Shown here piece by piece: positions 55,724-63,047 of a stretch of 64,000 bases of DNA. The notes beneath the pieces were generated by a model. It was not told the DNA's origin, made no database searches, and saw nothing but the letters and a program-made list of their open reading frames with translations. The first letter of the stretch is position 1. The number at the start of each line of letters is the position of its first letter. A program made the translations under genes and the position numbers. This DNA comes from Rhizobium esperanzae (lineage in GTDB: Bacteria > Pseudomonadota > Alphaproteobacteria > Rhizobiales > Rhizobiaceae), in NCBI RefSeq assembly GCF_014197615.1, contig NZ_JACIFY010000025.1:20337-84336 (forward strand), in the 5' to 3' direction.

Positions 55724-57544
55724 TCAGAGAGCGGCTTTGGACTTTTCGAAACGCTTGCGATCGTTGGCGTCGAGATACATCTTGCGCAGGCGAATGTTCT
55801 TCGGCGTCACTTCCATCAGCTCGTCATCCTGGATCCAGGAGAGCGCGCGATCGAGCGTCATGCGGATCGGCGGCGTCAGCTTCACCGCTTCGTCCTTGCC
55901 GGCGGCGCGGATGTTGGTGAGCTGCTTGCCCTTCAGCACGTTGACTTCAAGGTCGTTGTCGCGCGAATGGATGCCGATGATCATGCCGGCATAGACCTTT
56001 TCGCCCGGCTCGATGATCATCGGGCCGCGATCTTCCAGGTTGAACATCGCATAGGCGACGGCTTCGCCGGAAGCGTTGGCGAGAAGCACGCCGTTGACGC
56101 GGCCACCAATCACGCCCTTGTAGGGCTGGTAGTCGTGGAACAGGCGGTTCATGATCGCCGTGCCGCGCGTGTCCGTCAGCAGTTCCGACTGGTAGCCGAT
56201 CAGGCCACGGGTCGGTGCGTAGAAACGCAGGCGAAGACGGTTGCCGCCCGACGGACGCAGCTCGACCATTTCGGCCTTGCGCTCGGACATTTTCTGCACG
56301 ACGACACCGGAATGTTCTTCGTCGACGTCGACGACGACTTCTTCGATCGGCTCCAGAAGCTGGCCGCTTTCATCCTTGTGCATGACGACGCGCGGACGCG
56401 ACACGGCAAGTTCGAAGCCTTCGCGACGCATGGTCTCGATGAGAACGGCGAGCTGAAGTTCGCCGCGGCCGGACACGTAGAACGAATCCTTGCCTTCGGC
56501 TTCTTCGATCTTCAGCGCGACGTTGCCTTCGGCTTCCTTGAAGAGACGGTCGCGAATGACACGCGAGGTCACCTTGTCGCCTTCGGTGCCGGCCAGCGGG
56601 CTGTCGTTGACGATGAAGGACATGGTCACGGTCGGCGGGTCGATCGGCTGCGCCTTCATGGCTTCCGAGACGGCCGGATCGCAGAAGGTGTCGGCGACGG
56701 TGCCCTTGGAGAGGCCGGCGATCGCGACGATGTCACCTGCGTGTGCTTCTTCGATCGCCGTGCGTTCGATGCCGCGGAAAGCGAGGATCTTGGAGATACG
56801 ACCGGTTTCGATCAGCTTGCCATCCTGGCCGAGAACCTTGACGGCCTGGTTCGGCTTGATCGAGCCCGATGCGATGCGGCCGGTGATGATACGGCCGAGA
56901 AAGGGGTTGGCTTCGAGGATCGTGCCGATCATGCGGAACGGGCCTTCTTCGACCGTCGGCTCCGGAACGTGCTTCAGCACCAGGTCGAGGAGCGGTGCAA
57001 GACCCTCATCCTTCGGGCCTTCCGGATTGACGTTCATCCAGCCGTCGCGACCGGAACCGTAGAGGATCGGGAAGTCGAGCTGCTCGTCGGTCGCGTCGAG
57101 ATTGGCGAAAAGATCGAAGACTTCGTTGATGACTTCTTCGTGGCGGCCGTCCGGACGGTCGATCTTGTTGATCGCGACGATCGGGCGAAGACCGACCTTC
57201 AGCGCCTTGCCGACGACGAACTTGGTCTGCGGCATCGGGCCTTCCGACGCATCGACGAGGACGATCGCGCCGTCCACCATCGAGAGAATGCGCTCGACCT
57301 CACCGCCGAAGTCGGCGTGGCCGGGGGTGTCGACGATGTTGATGCGGACACCCTTCCACTCGACCGAGGTTGCCTTGGCGAGAATGGTGATGCCGCGTTC
57401 TTTTTCGAGATCGTTCGAGTCCATCACGCGTTCGGCGACACGCTGATTTTCGCGGAACGAGCCGGACTGTTTCAGAAGCTCGTCCACCAGGGTCGTCTTG
57501 CCATGGTCAACGTGCGCGATGATCGCGATATTGCGAAGTGCCAT
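55724..57544 (-). CDS. typA: Ribosome-associated GTPase TypA/BipA
   Basis: A 606-aa translational GTPase: P-loop AHVDHGKTTL, G2-G3 with DTPGHADFGGEV, NKIDRPD, and the BipA-specific C-terminal domain (GVNGVLLANASGEAVAYAMFNLEDRG). It aids ribosome assembly and stress adaptation. A single gene with its own terminator. Confidence 0.97.
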   Translation of the reverse strand: MALRNIAIIAHVDHGKTTLVDELLKQSGSFRENQRVAERVMDSNDLEKERGITILAKATSVEWKGVRINIVDTPGHADFGGEVERILSMVDGAIVLVDASEGPMPQTKFVVGKALKVGLRPIVAINKIDRPDGRHEEVINEVFDLFANLDATDEQLDFPILYGSGRDGWMNVNPEGPKDEGLAPLLDLVLKHVPEPTVEEGPFRMIGTILEANPFLGRIITGRIASGSIKPNQAVKVLGQDGKLIETGRISKILAFRGIERTAIEEAHAGDIVAIAGLSKGTVADTFCDPAVSEAMKAQPIDPPTVTMSFIVNDSPLAGTEGDKVTSRVIRDRLFKEAEGNVALKIEEAEGKDSFYVSGRGELQLAVLIETMRREGFELAVSRPRVVMHKDESGQLLEPIEEVVVDVDEEHSGVVVQKMSERKAEMVELRPSGGNRLRLRFYAPTRGLIGYQSELLTDTRGTAIMNRLFHDYQPYKGVIGGRVNGVLLANASGEAVAYAMFNLEDRGPMIIEPGEKVYAGMIIGIHSRDNDLEVNVLKGKQLTNIRAAGKDEAVKLTPPIRMTLDRALSWIQDDELMEVTPKNIRLRKMYLDANDRKRFEKSKAAL

Positions 57545-57701
57545 ATGTCAAATCTCTGAGGCTGGGGCGCACGCTCGTAAGGACGCGCCTATTAGTTTGG
57601 GGCGTCCATACAGTTTTTTTTGCGTTTGCGAAAGGGGGCAACGCGCGAAAGCTGCGGCATGGCTACCGCCATGCCGCATCGAAGCGTGTCATCAAATTGT
57701 C

Positions 57702-59789
57702 TTAGGCGTCGCTGCCTGTCAATTCCTCGAAGGTCGAAAGTCCTTTTTTCAGAAGCATCGCATTCGGGCTCGGCAGCTTGCCGCGGAAGGCCTTGTAGGC
57801 ATCCTCCGGATCGACCGAGCCGCCGACGGAATAGATGTTTTCCTTGAGCTTGCGCGCCATCTCGCCGTTGAAGGCGTCTCCCGTCTCCTCGAAGGCGGCG
57901 AAGGCGTCGGCGTCGAGCACCTCAGACCACATGTAGGAGTAATAACCGGCCGAATAACCGCCGGAGAAAATGTGCTGGAAGTGCGGCGTCGCATGGCGCA
58001 TGACGATCGATTTCGGCATGCCGATCTCGGCCAGAACCTCCGCCTGCACCGCCATCGGATCCTCGACGGCCGTTCTCGTGTGAAACGCCATGTCGACGAG
58101 CGCCGACGAGGTGAACTCGACGGTGTTGAAGCCGGCATTGAAGGTGCGGGCGGCCAGCACCTTGTCGAGCAGCACCTGCGGCATCGGTTCGCCGGTTTCG
58201 ACATGCACGGCATAACGCTTCAGAATATCGGGCACCGTCAGCCAGTGCTCATAGAGCTGCGACGGCAGCTCGACGAAATCGCGTGAAACGCCGGTGCCGG
58301 AGACGGAGGGGTAGGTGACGTTGGAAAGCATGCCGTGCAGCGCATGGCCGAATTCGTGGAACAGCGTGCGCGCATCGTCGAGCGACAGCAGCGCCGGCTT
58401 GCCTTGCGCCGGCTTGGCGAAGTTGCAGACATTATAGATGATCGGCAGCTCGCCGTGGCGGCCGTTCTTCAGTTCCAGCCTGTGCTGCGATTGCAGCGAG
58501 CTCATCCAGGCGCCCGATCGTTTCGAGCCGCGGGCGAAATAATCGCCGAGGAACAGCGCGACCAGCCGGTCTTCGCGATCCCTGATCTCAAAGACCCGGA
58601 CATCCGGGTGATAGGCGGCCACATCCTTCTTCTCGACGGCGCGGATACCGAACAGCCGGCCGGCCACATCGAAGCAGGCCTCGATGATCTTCTCGAGCTG
58701 CAGATAGGGCTTAAGCTCGGCCTCGGAGAAATCGAACTTCCGCGCCCGGATCTTTTCGGCATAGTGGCGCCAGTCCCACGGCATCACCTCGTGATTACGT
58801 CCCTCCTCGGTAATCAGCGCCGATATATCGGCCTCCTCCTCGCCGGCGCGTTTCACCGCCCGCGCCCAGACGGCTTTCAGCAGCTCGTTAACCGCACCCG
58901 CCGTCTTCGCCATGGTGTTGTCGAGCTTCAGCTCGGCGAAATTGCCGTAACCGAGCAGCGTCGCCACCTGATGACGCAGGGCCAGGGTCTGCCTGATGAC
59001 GGCGCGATTGTCCGTCGCGCCATCATTTTCGCCGCGCGCCACCCATGCCTTGAAAGCCTGCTCGCGCAGATCGCGGCGCTCCGAGAAGGTCAGGAACGGC
59101 TCGATGATCGAGCGTGACAGCGTCACCGCATATTTGCCTTCTTCGCCGCGTTCGCGCGCTGCCGCGGCCATTGCGTCGCGAAGGAATTCCGGCAGCCCGT
59201 CGAGCTCGGCTCCATCGGAAAGCACCAGTGCCCAGGCCGTCTCGTCGGCCAGCACGTTCTGCCCGAATTGCGTCCCGAGACCGGCAAGCTTTTCGTTGAT
59301 CGCCGCCAGTTTCTCCTGCTCGGCCTTCTCGAGCTTGGCGCCCGATTTGACGAAGCCTTTCCAGTGGCGCTCCAGCACACGCGCCTGTTCGAGCGTCAGG
59401 CCAAGGCTCTCACGTTTTTCCCAGAGCATGTCGATGCGGGAAAAAAGTGCCGCATTCATCCCGATCTTCGAATAGTGACGCGACATCTTCGGCGAGATCT
59501 CCCGCTCCAGCGCCTGGATCACGTCATTGGTATGGGCGCCCGCCTTGTTCCAGAAAAGTGCGGAAACACGCGACAACGCATCGCCGGCAATCTCCAGCGC
59601 CACGACCGTATTGTCGAATGTCGGGGCATCGCCATTGGCGGCGATTTCATCGATCTCCGCTTCATGGGCGGCAAGCGCCGCGTCGAAGGCGGCGGCAAAA
59701 TCGCCATCGTCGACGGCATCGAAACGCGGCAGGCCGTGAAGACCGTCCCAGTTGACCAGCGCCGGATTGAAAGCACGGGGAGAAGACAT
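57702..59789 (-). CDS. M3-family zinc oligopeptidase
   Basis: A 695-aa peptidase with the zinc motif TLFHEFGHALHGMLS (HEFGH) and the downstream glutamate region. It is of the oligopeptidase A/Dcp type and degrades short peptides in the cytoplasm; there is no signal peptide. Start MSSPRAFNPAL; a 37-residue extension was rejected. A GGCATGGC inverted repeat lies after the stop. Family choice between PrlC and Dcp is uncertain. Confidence 0.92.
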   Translation of the reverse strand: MSSPRAFNPALVNWDGLHGLPRFDAVDDGDFAAAFDAALAAHEAEIDEIAANGDAPTFDNTVVALEIAGDALSRVSALFWNKAGAHTNDVIQALEREISPKMSRHYSKIGMNAALFSRIDMLWEKRESLGLTLEQARVLERHWKGFVKSGAKLEKAEQEKLAAINEKLAGLGTQFGQNVLADETAWALVLSDGAELDGLPEFLRDAMAAAARERGEEGKYAVTLSRSIIEPFLTFSERRDLREQAFKAWVARGENDGATDNRAVIRQTLALRHQVATLLGYGNFAELKLDNTMAKTAGAVNELLKAVWARAVKRAGEEEADISALITEEGRNHEVMPWDWRHYAEKIRARKFDFSEAELKPYLQLEKIIEACFDVAGRLFGIRAVEKKDVAAYHPDVRVFEIRDREDRLVALFLGDYFARGSKRSGAWMSSLQSQHRLELKNGRHGELPIIYNVCNFAKPAQGKPALLSLDDARTLFHEFGHALHGMLSNVTYPSVSGTGVSRDFVELPSQLYEHWLTVPDILKRYAVHVETGEPMPQVLLDKVLAARTFNAGFNTVEFTSSALVDMAFHTRTAVEDPMAVQAEVLAEIGMPKSIVMRHATPHFQHIFSGGYSAGYYSYMWSEVLDADAFAAFEETGDAFNGEMARKLKENIYSVGGSVDPEDAYKAFRGKLPSPNAMLLKKGLSTFEELTGSDA

Positions 59790-59917
59790 CGGAGAAATTC
59801 CTTTTTGGCATGCAGGTGGATCGTCATATAGGAGAGCCGCCGCGGAATTGGTATGTTGCAGCAAGCGCCTTTCGTCTCGCCTGCCAAATCTGGTGGACAA
59901 AAATTGGCGCGTGCAAA

Positions 59918-59932
59918 TTAACCATTTGTTAA
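59918..59932 (+). promoter_or_regulatory. CtrA-type box TTAACCAT-TTG-TTAA
   Basis: TTAA-CCATTTG-TTAA, the full spacing and also the TTAACCAT octamer favoured in rhizobia. It lies 65 bp upstream of the gene at 59998 and may also affect the divergent M3 peptidase gene (start 59789). Confidence 0.7.
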
Positions 59933-59997
59933 CGATTGACGCGAATCACGCGCAGGCGCTAGTTTCCCGATATTCTTCCTGTAAGGGGACATGCGCC

Positions 59998-60429
59998 ATG
60001 GAAATTTTTTCTGTGCGGTCTTCTCAGAGTTTGCTATTTAAAAACAATCCTAATAACGCAAAAACTTCGAAGACCTCTGATATTGAAATCGAGACCAAAG
60101 CTCCGGCCCCGGCCTCATTCCAGATCGAAGACAATCCCGACGAAGGTCCGGATTTCACCGCGGTCAGCCCTGGAGAGCTGCGCAATTACGCACGCCAGAG
60201 CTTCGACAGCGGCCTGATCGATCAGAATACCTACGCTGCGATCTCAGAACCCTTGCCGATGCATGCGATCGATCCGCTCGGCAACGTCATCGACCTCTCC
60301 AGCGTCACCGACGGCACCAGCTTCAATTTCCTCGATTATTACAAGAGCCAGCTCCAGATCGCCACGTCGATCGGTGATCCCGATGAGGTTCAGACGCTGA
60401 AATCGATCGTCAACTTTCTGGATGGCTGA
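59998..60429 (+). CDS. 143-aa protein of unknown function under a CtrA box
   Basis: A soluble, acidic protein with a low-complexity Asn/Lys/Ser N-terminus (FKNNPNNAKTSKTSD) and a folded-looking remainder (ELRNYARQSFDSGLIDQNTYAAI, FNFLDYYKSQLQIATSIGDPDEVQTLKSIVNFL). I recognise no family, signal peptide or catalytic motif. AAGGGGA lies 9 bases before the ATG. It meets the LysE gene tail-to-tail with no gap. The CtrA box suggests cell-cycle or motility control. Confidence 0.75.
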   Translation: MEIFSVRSSQSLLFKNNPNNAKTSKTSDIEIETKAPAPASFQIEDNPDEGPDFTAVSPGELRNYARQSFDSGLIDQNTYAAISEPLPMHAIDPLGNVIDLSSVTDGTSFNFLDYYKSQLQIATSIGDPDEVQTLKSIVNFLDG

Positions 60430-61071
60430 TCAGGCCTTGCGCCAGCCGAGCAGGCCGGGTGTGGCGTGCCATAGCGCCTGGGCGGCAAAACCCATGAAGA
60501 GCACGCCGGAGCAACGCACGATCAAGCGTTCATGGGCGCGATAGAAGCGGCGCACCGCGCCCGCGCCGATGACGCCGATCAGGATGATGTCGGCCGTCAC
60601 GAAACCGACGAAGGAGACGCCGACGAGCAGCGGCAGCGCCTCGAAATCGAGCGCCCCGGCCGAGCCTGCAACCAGTGCGGTGAAGGTGGCGAGCGCCACC
60701 GGATAACCCTTCGGATTGGTGACGCCGAAGATCAGCCCACGACGAAACGGCCGCTCGACCATGACCAGAGCCTGCCCTTCGGCTTTCGGCTTGGCGTTGA
60801 CGGCGCTCCAGCCGATCCAGGCGAGATAGAAACCGCAGGCAAGGCCGAGCAGATCGAAGACGAAGGTTCCGATCGTCTTGGCCCCGACGATCGCGATCAG
60901 CGCCAGCGACGACCAGATGATGTCCCCGACCAGATGCCCCATCATGAACAAGGCGCCCGCCCTGCGGCCCTGCCCGGCGCCGATGCCGAGCAGCTGCAGG
61001 AAGGCGGGTCCGGGAATGAGCACGTAGAAGAGTGCCGCCAGAAAGGCGCCGAAGACCAGGGACTGGGTCAT
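60430..61071 (-). CDS. LysE/RhtB-family exporter
   Basis: A 213-aa six-helix membrane protein: the N-terminal LIPGPAFLQLLGIGAGQGRRAGALFMMGHLVGD and FGVTNPKGYPVALATFTALV are LysE signatures. Substrates are usually amino acids; the exact one is unknown. Start MTQSLVFG, after an 18-residue extension that was rejected. Complete, in contrast to the LysE remnant at 24712. Confidence 0.9.
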   Translation of the reverse strand: MTQSLVFGAFLAALFYVLIPGPAFLQLLGIGAGQGRRAGALFMMGHLVGDIIWSSLALIAIVGAKTIGTFVFDLLGLACGFYLAWIGWSAVNAKPKAEGQALVMVERPFRRGLIFGVTNPKGYPVALATFTALVAGSAGALDFEALPLLVGVSFVGFVTADIILIGVIGAGAVRRFYRAHERLIVRCSGVLFMGFAAQALWHATPGLLGWRKA

Positions 61072-61167
61072 GGAAATACTCCGGAGGATGATTTGGCAGA
61101 CTAAGCGATCGCGGACATCCGTCAAGGGTGGCTTCCACCATCCGATGAGATGGGGCAGCCGATCCGT

Positions 61168-61836
61168 TCAAATCCTTCGGTCGAACACGGCAAGCGGCGC
61201 CTTCAACCGATAGAGTGTCGTCGGTCGCCGGGCCCGCTCGGTCTGTCGTTTTTCGCCCTCGACCACTTCGAGCAGATCGAGATCGTTGATCTTGCGGCGA
61301 AAGGCGCTTTGATCGAGCCGTTCGCTCATCACCGTCTCATAGATTGCCTGCAGTTCCGACATGGTGAAAATCTCCGGAAGCAGTCTCGCCGGAATGGTCG
61401 AATAGGCGCCCTTGCCGCGCAACCGCTCCAGCGCCGCGGCGACGATCTCATTGTGGTCGAAAGGCAGCTTGCCGGCAGCCTCGGCCGGCCGCAATTCCAG
61501 AGGGCTTGTGCCGCCTGCAAGCGCTCCCTGCGGCACCAATGCAAAATAGGCGATCGACACCGACCAGTCGCGGGGGTCGCGGCTAGCCGAAGCGAAGGTC
61601 CCGAGCTGTTCGAAGAATAAGCCCTCAAGCCCCGCCTTGGCCTTGAGGATACGCCGCACCGCCGCCTCCGCATCGGCGTCCTCGTCGATGTGCAGATAAC
61701 CGCCGATCAGCGCCGGCACGCCGGCAAACGGTTCGGCGGACCGCGGCAGCAGCGCCACGCACAGCCGTCCTTCGTGCAACGTCAGCAAGACGATATCGAC
61801 CGTCACGATTGGTCGCGCGAATTGAGCCTCTGCCAT
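61168..61836 (-). CDS. NrtR-like regulator: degenerate Nudix domain plus winged helix
   Basis: A 222-aa protein: an N-terminal Nudix fold (VDIVLLTLHEGRLCVALLPRS) and a C-terminal winged helix (TMSELQAIYETVMSERLDQSAFRRKINDLDLLEVV). The Nudix box (GYLHIDEDADAEAAVRRILKAKAGL) lacks the catalytic REXXEE glutamates, so it is a ligand sensor rather than an enzyme, as in NrtR (ADP-ribose sensing, NAD metabolism). GGGGAG lies 6 bases before the chosen ATG. Divergent from the vWA gene across a tripled palindromic motif. Confidence 0.9.
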   Translation of the reverse strand: MAEAQFARPIVTVDIVLLTLHEGRLCVALLPRSAEPFAGVPALIGGYLHIDEDADAEAAVRRILKAKAGLEGLFFEQLGTFASASRDPRDWSVSIAYFALVPQGALAGGTSPLELRPAEAAGKLPFDHNEIVAAALERLRGKGAYSTIPARLLPEIFTMSELQAIYETVMSERLDQSAFRRKINDLDLLEVVEGEKRQTERARRPTTLYRLKAPLAVFDRRI

Positions 61837-61905
61837 CAGCATCTCCCCGCCAATTATTCGACCGGCATTCTCCTCGCTCTCATAGCCGCCAACCGTGAAA
61901 ATGAC

Positions 61906-61943
61906 AATTTGCAAATAGCTACTTGCAAATTGCATTTTGCAAG
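61906..61943. promoter_or_regulatory. Triple TTGCAA operator with 14-bp spacing
   Basis: ATTTGCAAAT (61907-61916), CTTGCAAA (61922-61929) and TTTGCAAG (61936-61943) place three TTGCAA cores with centres exactly 14 bp apart. The first is a perfect 10-bp palindrome. The array lies between the divergent regulator and vWA genes and is the likely operator of the NrtR-like protein. The protein-DNA match is inferred. Confidence 0.7.
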
Positions 61944-62020
61944 TTTATATCATTGGCATCGAAGCGGCGGCGGGTAGATGCCCGAGCCGATCGCCAGGGC
62001 AACAGCAAAGGAGTGATGCC

Positions 62021-62923
62021 ATGGGTATGGGACGTTTCAGCACGGCCGACTGGGCAGCCTACAACGCACGTCATGTAGATGGCCGCAGCCGGTCGGAAGT
62101 ATTCGGCGCCACCGGCATCGACCCGCGGTTCGATCCATCGCGCTTTGCCACCCGCGAGAGCCGCGATAGCGCCTATAATCCGCAATCGACCCCGATCATT
62201 CTGGCCTCGGATGTGACCGGTTCGATGGGCATGATCGCCCACGAACTGATGCGCGGCGGGCTCATTACCCTGACATCGGAGATCTACGACCGCCGTCCGG
62301 TGTCTGACCCGCATATCATGGTGGCGGCGGTGGGAGATGCGGATACCGATGTGGCACCGCTGCAGGCCACCCAGTTCGAGGCCGACATCTCGCTTGCCAG
62401 CCAGATCCGCGCCTTGTGGCTGGAAGGCAATGGTGGCGGCAATGACGGCGAGAGCTACAGCGCCGCCCATCTTTTGGCAGCCCTCAAGACCTCGACCGAT
62501 GCCTTCGAAAGACGCGGCCGCAAGGGCTATCTCTTCACCATCGGCGACGAGCCGATTCACAATGGCCTGACCGCCCCTCAGATTGCCCGCATCTTCGGCA
62601 TCCAACCGCCGCGCGGTCTGAGCGCCCGGGAATGCCTGGCGATGGCTGAGAGATCTTACGAGGTCTTCCACATCGTCATTCGCGAGGGCTATGCAGCCAG
62701 CAGGCTCGGCCGGGTGCTCGAAAGCTGGCAGCCGCTACTGCCCGGCCGCACCTTCGTGCTCGATGATTACAGGCGCATTGCCGAGCTGGTGGTCTCGATC
62801 ATCGAAATCACCGAGGGTCGCGACCCCGCCGACGTGGCCGCCAGTTGGCCAGGTGCGGCAGCTGCGGTCGTCGCCAAAGCCATCGGCGACCGCCCGAAGC
62901 GGCACCTGCTGCCGTTCTTCTAA
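62021..62923 (+). CDS. von Willebrand factor A domain protein
   Basis: A 300-aa vWA protein. The MIDAS motif reads DVTGSMG near residues 65-71, with further metal-site residues likely in NGGGNDGESYSAAH and TIGDEP. It should bind a divalent metal and a partner protein in the cytoplasm; no signal peptide. The Cys-free sequence ends in HLLPFF. It starts 184 bp from the NrtR-like gene and precedes the PurA-like gene. AAAGGAG gives the ribosome site. Partner unknown. Confidence 0.87.
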   Translation: MGMGRFSTADWAAYNARHVDGRSRSEVFGATGIDPRFDPSRFATRESRDSAYNPQSTPIILASDVTGSMGMIAHELMRGGLITLTSEIYDRRPVSDPHIMVAAVGDADTDVAPLQATQFEADISLASQIRALWLEGNGGGNDGESYSAAHLLAALKTSTDAFERRGRKGYLFTIGDEPIHNGLTAPQIARIFGIQPPRGLSARECLAMAERSYEVFHIVIREGYAASRLGRVLESWQPLLPGRTFVLDDYRRIAELVVSIIEITEGRDPADVAASWPGAAAAVVAKAIGDRPKRHLLPFF

Positions 62924-62927
62924 TCCG

Positions 62928-62987
62928 GGAAAGCGCCAGGCGCTTTCCGATTTAAGACAAGGGGTTGGAGCGGTTCTGAACCGCTCC
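62928..62987. repeat. Two adjacent perfect hairpins, repeat-like
   Basis: GGAAAGCGCC-A-GGCGCTTTCC (62928-62948) and GGAGCGGTT-CTG-AACCGCTCC (62967-62987) between the vWA and PurA-like genes. The layout resembles the rhizobial mosaic repeats; it could also attenuate transcription between the two genes. Confidence 0.5.
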
Positions 62988-63047
62988 GGCCCATACCTTC
63001 CAGAACAAAGCCCGGCGCGCTCCGGGCGCCATTTTGAGGAACAGAAC

